Shown piece by piece: positions 25,692-36,501 of a stretch of 64,000 bases of DNA. How positions within the stretch are numbered: position 1 is the stretch's first letter; the number at the start of each line of letters is the position of its first letter. The position numbers and the translations under genes are program-made. The stretch comes from Vanrija pseudolonga (taxonomy: Eukaryota; Basidiomycota; Tremellomycetes; Trichosporonales; Trichosporonaceae): positions 1,798,001 to 1,862,000 of the forward strand of contig NC_085854.1 of the NCBI RefSeq assembly GCF_020906515.1, read 5' to 3'. A model generated the notes under the pieces. The model saw only the letters and a list, made by a program, of their open reading frames with translations. It was not told the origin of the DNA and did not search any database.

Positions 25692-26636
25692 ATGGCATCG
25701 CTCAAGCACCTCAAGGTCGTGCCCAAGGAGGCGCACCAGGCGACCGTCATCTTCCTGCATGTGCGTGGCGTGGCGTGGAGGGGTGCAAGCAATGCTGACG
25801 TCGCAGGGCCTCGGCGACAGTGGTGTGTAGCTGACTAGCTCGACCTGTTGTGTGCCCAGCTAACCCCCACCCCAGGCCACGGCTGGCTCCCCGTCGCCAA
25901 GATGCTGTGGGCGAGCATGCCCAACGTCAAGTGGGTGCTCCCGCATGCGCCCGAGCTGCCCGTGACCCTCAACGGGGGTGAGTGACCCCCGCCGCACCGC
26001 GGCGAGCCTGGCCGCAGCTAACCCCACGCCCCGCGCAGGCTACCGCATGCCGGCCTGGTTCGACATCTACACGCTCGACCGCAGCCAGACCCCGCGGCAC
26101 GAGGACGAGGCGGGCCTCCTCGCTGCCGTGGAGGCGGTCGACAAGCTCATCCAGGCCGAGGTCGACGCCGGCATTCCAGAGGACAAGATTGTGCTCGGCG
26201 GCTTCTCGCAGGGCGGCGCGGTGACTGCGCTCTCGCTGCTCCTCGGCAAGCGCAAGCTCGCCGGCTATGTCAGCCTGTCGACGTGGGTGCCGCTCGCGCA
26301 CAAGGTCGAGGCGCTGGCCCGCAAGGACGCGAACGAGATCCCCGTGTTCTGGGGCCACGGCAAGGACGACCAGGTCGTCGAGTACCAGTGTGAGTGGCGG
26401 TTGGACGACGTGTCTCGGCGCACACCGAGCCCACTGTAGAGGTCGCACCGCTCACACCCCCAGGGGGCGTCAAGTCCGTCGAGCTCCTCGAACAGCTCGG
26501 CTTCAAGCGCCTGCCTGCCGGCGAGACCTTCGCCCGCCCCGGCCTCCGCTTCGAGTCGTACCCCAACATGGGCCACTCGTCATCACCAAAGGAGATTGAG
26601 GACCTGCGCGAGTGGATCACCGCGGCGTTGAAGTAG
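25692..26636 (+). CDS. APT1: Acyl-protein thioesterase (LYPLA/APT family)
   Basis: Exons 25692-25760, 25807-25822, 25876-25977, 26039-26389 and 26464-26636 give 236 residues, the family size. Alpha/beta hydrolase with catalytic Ser in GGFSQGGA (about 118), Asp in HGKDDQVV (about 171) and His in NMGHSS (about 216). The 16-nt exon 2 encodes GLGDS of the conserved HGLGDSGHGW loop. It removes palmitate from cytosolic faces of membrane proteins. Convergent with LEA1, 211 bp apart. The yeast counterpart YLR118C is also called TML25. Confidence 0.94.
25807..25822 (+). other. APT1: 16-nt microexon of the thioesterase gene
   Basis: Supplies GLGDS plus the first base of Gly. The motif HGLGD-G-GW is near-universal in this enzyme family, so the exon is well supported even without transcripts. 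Confidence 0.88.
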
Positions 26637-26847
26637 GATGCGGTGGGGCTCAGGACGGGGTCGGCGCAGTTGACAGCAAAGCTGTGACGCTGTGGCTCCT
26701 CTCCCAACGACAAAAGAATAGAAGTGTGGCGAATAATACACGACTGTGCCGCCACGGCCCCGTCTACGCATGCAAACTGTCACATGGCTATATAGTCTAC
26801 CGCCTAGCACCGCCGGCCGGCGTTGTACACTCCTATCGTTACACTAA

Positions 26848-27838
26848 CTACGCCGCGGCCACCGCCGCGTCGACGCCTCCCTCGGGTATCAGGCCGTCAG
26901 CGAGCATGCGCTCGAGCTTGCGGACCTCGTCGGCCGTCTGCGCGCGCGTGAGGGCCTCGAGCACGCGCTTCTTCTCGTCGGGGGTCATGAGGCGGCCCTT
27001 TGCGCCAGCGGCTGACAACGACACCTCCTTGCGGACGAGTACCGTGGCGCCGGGGACGGCCGACGTCGTGGGGATGGACAGCTTGGCCGCCAGGGCATTT
27101 GGTGCGCCGGTGGTCTCGTCGACGAACAGCGCACGCGCAGCCTCGCGCTCGGCGTCCTTGATCCGCTCAAAGTCCAACGTGTGCAGCGCGCCTTTTGCCG
27201 CCTTCCAGATCACAAACGCCCGGTAGTGCTCGTGTTCGGCCACGGGGTTGCCTCTCAACACGAGATGCCGCAGCTGTGGCAGGTCGGCGAGGGGGACGAG
27301 GGTCGCCAGCGACGTGATGGCGTTGTTGGTGAGGACTAGTGACGCGAGGTTGGGGATCTGGGTTCGTTAGCAGTGGCTAATGGTCCCATTCTTCGCAGCC
27401 ACCTACCTGCGCGGGGAGGGAGGGGCTGATGGACGAGATCTGGTTGTTGGCCGCGTGGATGACGGACAATCGTGGCGCTGTGGGTCAGCTGGAACCCTCT
27501 CGAGACAGCTCACACAACGGGATGTTGCTCAACGCCGTGATCGAGTTGTCGGTCAGGTTGAGCGTGTCATATGTTCCCTGGTGCGACGCAAGGTTCTCAA
27601 TGACGGGGATCGCGAGGCCTGAGGTCGTCAGCCAACGTCGGGCGCCACAGCTCACCTCGCAGGTCGAGCTCGCGCTCCTTGAGGGGGTTGAGGTGCTGCA
27701 GGAGGGGTCAGTTGTGCCCAGGGAAGGTCAGTGGTGTGTAAGTCCCGACATACTGATTGGGATTTGGAGACGAACTGCGCGTGTCAGGTCATGCCGGCTG
27801 GTCTCGCGAGCGCGACGTACCTCTGGAGTGAGCCTCAT
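26848..27838 (-). CDS. LEA1: U2 snRNP protein A' (leucine-rich repeat)
   Basis: Exons 27838-27821, 27774-27754, 27695-27656, 27618-27514, 27477-27407 and 27357-26848 give 254 residues. The N-terminal RERELDLRG-type block (LKERELDLRGLAIPVIENL) and LRR repeats are followed by LRGNPV-EHYR-FVIWK and a KDAEREAA segment, diagnostic of U2A'. It binds U2B'' and stem-loop IV of U2 snRNA in the spliceosome. The C-terminal tail ends in an EALTRAQTADEVRKLERML helix, also typical. Exons 1 and 2 have 18 and 21 coding nt. Divergent from CDC3 with 924 bp between starts. Confidence 0.92.
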
Positions 27839-28762
27839 TGTGGGCTATGCGTGGAGATTTTGGGGCGTTTTGGCTGGAAGGTAGGAGAGATGTGTCGGCG
27901 TGTACTGTGCTCTTGCGTATGTGTATGCTGATGATGCCCTATATGCCCTTGTTGTCGACTTGCTCGCTGTTGTTTACTCGTTTGTGACGCAGGTAATGTT
28001 GCCTAGAGCTCGAAATCCACTTGAACGAGAGCCGAAGACTCCTCGTGGCCGGCGAGAGGCGGGGAAATCAAAGGTGGCGATGGGACAGAGGCCACGTGGC
28101 CATGAAATGCGAGTAGCCTGTTCCATCCCCCCACTTATGGCCGAAACTCGACCCAGCACACTAGCACTAGCACGCGGGTGAGTCCCCAAGCGTTCCAGGT
28201 TGCCAGGGAGCGCGGAGGGGCAGCAGGGCAGAGGGGGGGCGCGCGCGGCGCGGGCGACGGGCGGCGGGGCGGCGAAGGGCAGGGCCGGGCTGACTTTTGG
28301 CGTCGGGCGTCTGGCCTGCGCGCTATGACAGACAGGACGCACTTAGCACCCACGACAGCCGGCTGGCCAGCCAGAGCTGGCCAGGGGGAGAGAGGGGCAC
28401 AAGGTCCAGCGAGCCAGAGAGTCGACGCGCGGGTCGGACGGGATGTGACTGCTGCTGCTGGCTGGCTGGCCTGGCTGGCTGGCACGCTGGTCGTCGCCCA
28501 CACGCGGCACGGCCCACTCCTGCGCCTGGCGTGGCTCCATCCGTTCCCGCGGCCTGCCTCGTCTCAACTGCCAACGCTACAACGACGAGACCACCACCTG
28601 CAGCAGCTGCACCACGCACCGCACGCACACTACTCACACACACACACACACACCTACCTCCCAACCACCCCATCCACACACCGGCCACTACCTTCCCTTT
28701 CCCCCTTTTAATACCCCTCCCTTCCTCTCCGCACCCCCGACCCCCCTCGCCCATCTACACCC
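27839..28762. other. Divergent intergenic region, LEA1 / CDC3
   Basis: 924 bp without a supportable gene. It contains a 12-bp palindrome GGCCACGTGGCC at 28090-28101 (E-box core), a (CA)n tract near 28635-28652, and a CT-rich leader before the CDC3 ATG with TTTTAATACCCC near 28706. Confidence 0.55.
28090..28101. promoter_or_regulatory. Perfect 12-bp palindrome with CACGTG core
   Basis: GGCCACGTGGCC lies about 250 bp upstream of the LEA1 start in the region shared with CDC3. CACGTG is the classic bHLH/Cbf1 site; occupancy is not shown, and the core is frequent by chance in GC-rich DNA. Confidence 0.35.
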
Positions 28763-30657
28763 ATGGCCGACGCAGCCTACGCCTACGAACCCGCCAACGG
28801 CACGCCCGAGCACGTCGCAGAGGCCGCTCAGGCCCACCAGGACGAGGTCGCCGCCGCGTCTCACCAGCAGCAGGCCCCCGTCTCGTACCTCAACGCCGAC
28901 GGCGCGACCAACGGCACCCACTCGCCCAACCTCAACGGCGATGCCACGTCCAACCACAGCGCCGCTGGCGCCGGCGCCCTCGCCAACGTCCCCACCGTCC
29001 TCCGCAAGACGCTCTCGTCCTGGGTCGGTTTCTCAAACCTCCCCAACCAGGTTCACCGCCGCAGTGTCAGGTGAGTTTCCGCTCCGCTGCCACGCGACAA
29101 CGACGCGTGAAGCAAGGCGTAAACACGCCCGGCTTGACGACGCAACGCACGCGACATGTCGCGCATCCATCTCCACATGCTAACACCCCCCGCAGGCGCG
29201 GATTCCAGTTCGTCGCCATGGTTGTCGGTACGTGTCAAGAGGCGGAGGGAAAAGGGTGCCAGCGGGACCGGAGAGGCGCTCACCAAAAGGATGGTCCGTG
29301 CTGACGTTTGCGTGTTTCTAGGCGAGTCTGGTCTCGGCAAGTCGACTCTGATCAACACGCTGTTCGAGACCAAGCTGTACCAGCCCAAGGTCATCCCCGA
29401 CCCCGGAGCTGACCGCGGCAAGACTGTCCAGATCGAGTCCATCTCGGCCGGTGAGTGCTGGCGGCGTCGACGTCGATACCGGCCAAAGCGTACACAGAAC
29501 CGTGCTCACACCGCATGTAGAGATTGAGGAGAACGGCGTTCGTCTCAAGCTTACCGTCGTCGACACGCCCGGTTTCGGTGACTACGTGAACAACGAGGAG
29601 TGGTGAGTAGGGGGACAGGCACTTTTGGCGCGTGCGACACCACGCTAACGCGCCGCGCCCAGCTGGAAGCCCATTGTCGACAACATTGAGGCCCGTTACG
29701 ATGCCTACCTTGAGCAGGAGAACCGTGTCAACCGCCTCAAGATGACCGACAACCGTGTTCACGCGTGCATCTACTTTATCCAGCCCACTGGCCACGCCCT
29801 CAAGCCCATTGACATCGAGTTCCTCAAGCGCCTGCACACCAAGGTCAACCTCATCCCCGTCATTGCCAAGGCCGACACGCTCACCGAGGAGGAGGTCGAG
29901 CTCTTCAAGCAGCGCGTTCTCGCCGACATTGAGTACCACGGCATCCGCATCTTCCAGCCCCCCTCGTACGAGAAGGACGACGAGGAGACTGCCCAGGAGA
30001 ACGACGAGATCATCAGCAAGATTCCCTTTGCTGTTGTCGGTTCCGACAGCGTCGTCCAGGCGCCCGACGGACGCCACGTTCGTGGCCGTTCGTACCCATG
30101 GGGTGTCATCGAGGTCGACAACGAGCAGCACTGCGACTTTGTCAAGCTCAGGCAGATGCTCGTCCGCACGCACATGGAGGAGCTCCGTGAGCACACCAAC
30201 GACGTGCTGTACGAGAACTACCGAACGGACAAGCTCCGTGCCATGGGTGTCGCCCAGGACGAGAGCGTGTTCAAGGAGACGAAGTGAGTGGCGAGGAAAA
30301 CCCCGGCAATATGTGTCCCCACTAACACCCCCCAGCCCCGCTGTCAAGCAGGCCGAGGAGCGCGCCATGCACGAGGCCAAGCTCGCCAAGATGGAGGCCG
30401 AGATGAAGATGGTCTTCCAGCAGAAGGTGCAGGAGAAGGAGCAGAAGCTCAAGCAGTCCGAGGAGGAGCTCTACGCTCGTCACCGCGAGATGAAGGAGGC
30501 ACTCGAGAAGCAGCGCCTCGAGCTCGAAGACAAGAAGCGGCGTATCGAGAGCGGCCGTCCTCTGACCCCCGAGAAGGGCTCCGTGAGTGTGGCTACAACT
30601 TTGATGGAGTGAGTGCTGACACTGTACCAGAAAAAGCGGTTCGGCCTTGGCAAGTAA
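28763..30657 (+). CDS. CDC3: Septin, Cdc3 class
   Basis: Exons 28763-29070, 29196-29227, 29322-29450, 29521-29602, 29663-30283, 30336-30582 and 30631-30657 give 481 residues. There is a long Ala/Asn-rich N-terminal extension, then polybasic [11 protein letters not shown]-loop GESGLGKS (about 114), [14 protein letters not shown], and the septin unique element [16 protein letters not shown]-terminal coiled coil runs over about the last 110 residues. The N-terminal extension and RRSVRRGFQF favour Cdc3 over Cdc12 or Cdc10. It polymerises at the bud neck. The final 27-nt exon adds KKRFGLGK. Confidence 0.93.
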
Positions 30658-30955
30658 GCGAGCGCCGTTCGTGTACGGCGGCGGCTCGCGCCTGCCACTC
30701 CCCTCTCCCGCCTAGTCTGTGTTTGTCCGCTTCCTCTCCCCGTTACCCCGCGCGCGCCATCTTGTTGCCTAGTGGTGGTGCTTATAGTTGGCGCCTCGAC
30801 ACCTTTTCTTTTTCTCCAAAGTACTTGTTTGATACCCTGGGCCAACTGCGACCAACCCAATCGCATCTAACGACCCCTTTACTCTACCTATGAACCCCGG
30901 ACTGGTGTAGCTGGTCGGAATGCACATATGACGATTGACGACGCGTCGGTGGGTG

Positions 30956-30976
30956 GTTGTTGTTGTTGTTGTTGTT
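30956..30976. repeat. (GTT)7 microsatellite
   Basis: Seven perfect GTT units downstream of CDC3. Confidence 0.85.
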
Positions 30977-31242
30977 GCTTGGACGCGTCGTTGTCGCGTC
31001 GCACCCACCCGCCCACGCTGGGTGGGGGTGACTGTTTAAGCATGTTGCGGGAGTGAGATCAGAGTGAGTTTGGTTGTTGCATTGTGGTTCCTGGGTGCCG
31101 AGTGTCTCGGAGCGAGCAGCGTCGGGCCAGTCTACTCTAGTTGCTGGTTATGGCAATGCCCCGAAGCAGATGTAAACGACGTGGATAATGCCCGGGCAGG
31201 GGGGGTTGTGGCCGGGGCAGGCCACAGAGCAAGATTGGTGGG

Positions 31243-31250
31243 TCACGTGA
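31243..31250. promoter_or_regulatory. TCACGTGA palindrome (bHLH/Cbf1-type site)
   Basis: The full eight-base Cbf1-type consensus, about 450 bp upstream of the epimerase start. Function not shown. Confidence 0.3.
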
Positions 31251-31697
31251 TGTGCGGCGGAGGTTGAGGTGCGGCTTTCACACGTCTCGGCGAACAGCGG
31301 CGAGTATGTAGTATGCATGCTCGGTGCGGGGTGCACACGGCCGCCTCGCGCCGATTAATCGCCCGCACATGCACACCCGAGTGGCAGTCGTGTTGTGGCA
31401 GCAGCCAGCCTCATGGAGGTGGCACATCCGAGGCGTCTAGCATCTCCGGGACGGGCGGTACCGAGCGGGCCGTGGGCCGTTTTGCCGGCGGAGTGGGGGG
31501 TGCGTGCCAGGCAGGCAGTACGGCGATTGCTGACTTTATACGGTCGGTTGTGCTGACTGTGGCCTGCGAGGTGAAGTACATAACGCCGTGTCGTGTCGTC
31601 GCTGCTGCCATTGCTGCTGCTGCTGCATCTTTCCTTTCGACCCTCTCCTCTCTTCACCATACTCCGCCCCACCCCCGCCCTCCTCGTCAAGCACAAA

Positions 31698-32961
31698 ATG
31701 CACATCCTCCTCACCGGCGCAACGGGCACGATCGGCTCGCTCACGGCCCAGCGGCTCAGCGAGCACGGCCACACGGTCGTCGCGACCGACGTGCGCCCGT
31801 GGTCCGCCGCCCCGAAGACGCCCGCGCTGCCGCCCAACGTGTCGTTCGTCATCGCCGACCTGACGTCCATTGCCCAGGTCGACGGCCTGTTCAAGGACCA
31901 GAAGTTCGACGGCGTCATTCACCTCGGCGCGTACCCGTGGCCCCGGGCCGACCTCGACGACCGCGAGCTGTACGCCAACAACTCCGTCTCGAGCTACCTC
32001 GTCATGCGCACGGCCGTCAACAACGGCGTCAAGCGCATCGTCCAGGCCTCGAGCGTCAACGCCCTCGGCCTGTCGTACTCGCCTGAGGGGCACAACCTGC
32101 ACAAGTACGACGAGTTCCCGCTCACCGAGAAATCGGCGAGGAGGCCGGTAAGTCGACCGACGGTCGGTGGGGGGTGATCCGGGGGGGCTGGGGCGGGGTT
32201 GGCGTCGTGCTGGCTGGCCTGCTCTGCTCTGTGCTGCCTTGCGATGCTTGCGTCTGCAGCACTGGCTTGGCTCGCCGTGTGGTGTCGCGCACTGGGCGGC
32301 CACATCCGTAACATCGGTGTCGACCGCCGAGTGCTGACCCCGGGCCGAGGTCGCCGCGCCCGTGCGGCTGCCACTTGTGCACTCGCCTGCCTCTGCCACA
32401 CAACACTAACCCCCACACCCCCCCACTCGGCGCTCGCTCCGCTCGCGCCTCGCTCACGCTGCCCAGGAAGACGCCTACGCGCTCACCAAGAAGGAGTGCG
32501 AGATCCAGGCCGACTCGCTCGTCCTCTGGGCGCCCGGCACGCGCATCGCCTCGCTCCGCCCGCACATGGTGCGCGACGTGTACGAGCTCGCGTACCCGGA
32601 CTGCATGGCGCGCGACCACTTTGCCTGGGTGTCGAATGAGGCGTGCGCGAGCGCGTGCGAGCTCGGCCTCACCAGCGAGGGGTGGGACGGCCACGAGGTG
32701 TTCAACATTATCGCGCCCGAGCACTGCTGGGAGGGCACGGTCGAGGTGCAGCGCAAGAAGGGCGACGCGGGTGCCGACTTCGGAGTCAAGGGCAGCAACA
32801 CCCGCCCGACGACGCTCGCGCTCCTCAAGCACTACTGGCCCCATGTCAAGCTCGACGACGCGTACTTTGCCCAGAACCCCTGGCGCAGCGTCTGGAGTGC
32901 CGAGAAGGCCGAGAAGCTCCTCGGCTGGAAGCACGACGAGTACCCCGCTACCAAGGCGTAG
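31698..32961 (+). CDS. NAD(P)-dependent epimerase/dehydratase, extended SDR
   Basis: Exons 31698-32147 and 32467-32961 give 314 residues. Rossmann motif GATGTIG at residue 7, acidic residue in ATDVRP at the end of beta-2 (suggesting NAD preference), HLGAY, ASSVNALG with the active-site Ser, and the YxxxK pair as YALTK just after the intron. Substrate unknown; the overall shape resembles sugar-nucleotide or uronate-type SDRs. The 319-nt intron is unusually long for this genome. Convergent with TAF6, 173 bp apart. Confidence 0.88.
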
Positions 32962-33119
32962 GGGAGTAGCAACTTGTAGATAAGCAAGCCGATGCATTAG
33001 TGGACACTGTGGCACAAGACTGGTGGTAGTATACAACACGTGCATGTGATAGTCTGCTACGTCGATACGTCGTCTACATCTGCCTGCGCTGGCTCTCTGC
33101 GCGCGCCTACTCTTCTCTT

Positions 33120-33135
33120 CCCCCCCCCCCCCCCC
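33120..33135. repeat. 16-base C run abutting the TAF6 stop codon
   Basis: On the TAF6 strand the TAG stop is followed at once by 15 further G residues. Seen directly; length may be affected by sequencing. Confidence 0.75.
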
Positions 33136-34769
33136 TAATCCTCGTCCATTGACTCGTCCCCATCCGCCTCCACGGCCTCATTATGCAGCCGCACCAGCTC
33201 GCTCGCCATCCACGGACGCTTCTCCAGCGCCTTGGCAATGTTCGCGCCAAAGTACTCTGCGAGGTCGTCGGGCGACGGTGCCACCGGCACAGAGTCGGCC
33301 GGCTTGGGGTTGACCAGCAGAGACAGCGCGCCAAACGTCGCCTTCATGAGCCCCGTCTTGCCCTTGCGGTTGTCGCCGGGGTACAGCACGCCAACAAGGT
33401 TGTTGATCACGTCGAGCTTCTCGCCCTTCTCGCCCCACAGCGCCTGACGAACCGTGTTGGCACCGAGCGCGCCAATGCCCAGCACGGCGCCCTCGTAGCG
33501 TCCTGCGGGGGGGAAGTCGGCACCAAGGGGCGACGGGAATGGCGAGGACTGCAGTGCGCGAGTGAACGCAGACAGGAGGCCTGGCGGTTAGTTTTGGAAT
33601 CCAACCTCTAACTCACGAGGAATCAGCCCTGGGTAGCTCTTGCCATACAGCGTGACGAGCTTGGTAAGGACACTGGCTGCACGCGAGCGCAGCTCGGACG
33701 GCGTCGGCATCTGGTTTGAGCTTGGTGGGTGCGGGCCAAGGGGGACCGTCAGGAGGATAGAGAGCAGCGGGCCGAGGAACTGGTGAAGATATGGCTCGAC
33801 AAAGACCACCTCGTTGTCGAGGATGGCCTCGACGACGTCGATGAGGCACCCGATCGTGCCCGTCGCGCCCATGAGCGTCTTGTTGATGCTCTCGGCGACC
33901 CAGCGGACGAGGTACGCCAGCACGCCGGCGACCGCGGCGTCGGAGCGCACGCTTGCCAGGGCGGCGATGCGGTGCCGCTCCGCGTCGGGGAACGAGTGCG
34001 ACTCGGCACCGGGCGGCGGGTTGCCAGGAAGGTGGGGGAGGGCCGACACGGGCGGGACGAGCGCTGCCGTCAGGCGAGTGAAGTAGAGCTGGAGCTCGGT
34101 GGTGAGGTGCGTCTTCGCGTTCTGGCGCAGCGCGGCCGAGCCTGTCGTCGGCACTGGGGTGCGGGACGCTGGGATGTCAGTTGAGTCTCATCCGAACTCG
34201 GCTCAACTCACGCCCTGCGCGCGAGCTTGGCGGAGGGTTCTCCCCAATCGCAGGCTGCACGCCCTCGACGGCGAGCCAGTGTGCCTTCCACTTGACGCCG
34301 GCGCTGTTGCCCAGCGCGGCGGGGAGCGGCTCGCGGAGGTACGTCGCAAAGTCGATCTCGTCGTCAACCTCGTGGTACAGCTGCTGCTGGGGGTTCTGGC
34401 CGGCAGACACGGGCACGGCGTGGAACGGCGCCTGGGGCAGGGGCCGTGGGGGAACGAGGACGGGCTGGCGGGTGAGCTAACGTTTCGGCGCGAGTACACC
34501 CACCTCGACATTCAGCGCCTCCATCGCATACTCGACGTCCTCGGGCGTCAGGGTGGTGCGCTTGCCGTGCACCATAAACTTCTTGGCCTCCTGCAGCAGA
34601 AAGTGCAGGCGGTACTCTACGTCTCCGGCGAGCAGGTCGGCCGCGCCGGGTCCGAGAGGGTCGAGGGGGAGCGACTGGGCGACCTCCTGCTCTGTCAGCG
34701 CGGCCTCGGGCACGCACGCACCTGGATCGACTCGGACGGGTAGATGCCCATCATGTGCGGTGCGGGCAT
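33135..34769 (-). CDS. TAF6: TFIID/SAGA subunit TAF6
   Basis: Exons 34769-34722, 34686-34504, 34464-34212, 34168-33617 and 33580-33135 give 493 residues. N-terminal histone fold: YPSESIQEVAQSL, DVEYRLHFLLQEAKKFMVH, GKRTTLTPEDVEYAMEALNV. A linker follows, then the HEAT-repeat domain (TELQLYFTRLT, DAAVAGVLAYLVRWVAE, LYGKSYPGLIPR) and a C-terminal acidic tail. It pairs with TAF9 in TFIID and is shared with SAGA in many fungi. Introns are 35, 39, 43 and 36 nt. The 35-nt intron 1 was chosen because it restores ESIQEVAQ. Divergent from the NmrA-like gene. Confidence 0.95.
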
Positions 34770-35492
34770 GGTGCTTGGAGCTGTGCGCTGGCGGATGCGC
34801 GGATGCCGAGGTGTGGAGAGTTGAGGCTTGTTGTGAGTTGGTTGTTCGCTCATTTCGAGACGCGAAACAGGTGGGTGGTGAGCGGGATCAAATTGGACAC
34901 ACTCACTTCGGCGACGGAGCATCTGGACTCCGCGTGTGATGGAACCTATGCGACGCGCGGCGCGCGGTGTGACTCCGCAGCGCATGGCATGCCCGGGATC
35001 TTGGCGCGCAGCTGACCAACGCCGCCGGCGTGGAGAGAGCGACCTACTCCGCAGACAGTGCAGCATTCGACGACGCGGGAAGGAGATGCTCCGTGGCGGC
35101 GCCAAGCTGCTCCGCGGAGATTAGCCACTGCCCGTGGGCACACCCTGGGAATCGGACCCCACTCCGGATTCCAGACCAGGCTGTTGTTGTTCTTTGTTCC
35201 AGCACGTCGTCTTTATCAGCTCGTGGGGAAGCGATATCGTACGTAGCGTACTACGCGTCGTGGCTCCGCGGCCTCCGAGCCGCCGCCGACGGTCACGAAG
35301 CTGTTCGAGGTGCTTCGACGGCGGCGGCGGCGACGACTGATGACTGACGACACTGATCATGGCCGAGGCATTGGGGCGTATATAAGGCGGGGTGTTGGAG
35401 AAGCAAACAAGTCAAGCAGCAACTCAAGCAGCGCAATACAACACCAAAGCAACAGCAACTCCAGCTCACAGCGACCCAACCCACCCAACACA
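34770..35492. other. Divergent intergenic region, TAF6 / NmrA-like gene
   Basis: 723 bp with no supportable gene. A TATATAAG box at 35379-35386 points towards the NmrA-like gene; the 35400-35490 leader is CAA-rich. Confidence 0.5.
35379..35386 (+). promoter_or_regulatory. TATA box of the NmrA-like gene
   Basis: TATATAAG lies 107 bp before the 35493 ATG and precedes a CAA-rich leader. Few other genes in the window have such a clear TATA, which suggests inducible control. Confidence 0.55.
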
Positions 35493-36376
35493 ATGACCAC
35501 CGCCACCGCCACCACCCCCGCCCCCCGCGTCCTCCTCGTCGGCGCGACGAGCCGTACCGGCCTCTTCGCCGTCCCGCACCTCCTCAAGAAGGGGTGGCAC
35601 ATTATCGCGAGCGTGCGCTCTGAGGCGCGCGCGGCCGAGGTGAAGAAGCTTGCCGAGGTGAGTTGGTCTTGCGCCAATATTTCTAACCCCAGGCCACCGC
35701 CGCCGGCACGCTCGAGACGTACGTCCTCGACCTCACCTCGCTCAAGACGCCCGCCGACGCGCGCGCGGTGCTGGACGCTACCAAGCCCACTTATGTCGTC
35801 TGGCCTGCCGGTGCCAACGAGGACGCCGACGCCGAGACGATCCACGCGATCGACTTTGTCGCCGCGCAGGCCTTCATGCGCGCCACGGTCGCCGACACCA
35901 ACGTGACCAAGTACATGCACCTGTCGTACCTCCAGAACCGGCGCCGCCACGCGCCGTGGTGGAACGCCGAGGACGGCAAGATCTCCGACTACTTCAACAC
36001 CGAGGTGATCGGTATTTTCCACAAGGCGCGCGTGGTCAGCGACGGGCTGTTCGCGGCGCTTGTCGCGCAGCGCCGCAAGACGGACCCCGCGTTCCAGGGT
36101 ATCTTGTTCCGCCCCTCGGTGCTCGTTGACACCGAGCCCACGGGCAAGTTCCGCATCGTGCGCGCCGCCGCTACGGGCTCGGTCACCCGCGCTGACACGG
36201 CCGACGTGCTCGTGCGCCTCCTCGCCCGCGACGACGTGCACGGCTACGTCGACCTCGAGAACGGCGAGGCTGGGGCCGATGAGGAGATTCAGAAGGCCGT
36301 CGCCGAGGGCTTTGATGCCATTGAGGGCGAGTTTGACTCCACCGAGGCCCTGCTCGCCGAGTACGGTCTGAACTAA
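35493..36376 (+). CDS. NmrA-like / atypical SDR NAD(P)-binding protein
   Basis: Exons 35493-35657 and 35693-36376 give 282 residues. N-terminal Rossmann fold: PRVLLVGATSRTGLFAV with GATSRTG, then SVRSEARAAEVKKLAE. There is no YxxxK active-site pair in the usual place; instead KYMHLSYLQNRR follows, as in NAD(P)-sensor proteins of the NmrA/HSCARG type. Function unknown. Intron 35 nt. Preceded by a clear TATA box. Convergent with LIP5, 125 bp apart. Confidence 0.82.
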
Positions 36377-36501
36377 GTGACGCGACTGGTTAGTGGTTCA
36401 CGCTTCAGTATGCCCCGACCAGCGCGAGTGGCCCCGCCACGCCCGCCTTGATAGAGAAACAGTAGCATGCACGACCCACTAGTACAGATGTATCACCCTC
36501 T

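Larger units (their letters stand above)
30658..31697. other. Intergenic between CDC3 and the epimerase gene
   Basis: 1.04 kb without a supportable gene. It holds a (GTT)7 microsatellite at 30956-30976 and an 8-bp palindrome TCACGTGA at 31243-31250. The last 100 bp before the 31698 ATG are CT-rich. Confidence 0.5.

Noticed and set aside
29391-30452. 353-codon minus-strand frame over the septin gene
   Set aside because: Antisense shadow of CDC3; the plus strand has all septin motifs.
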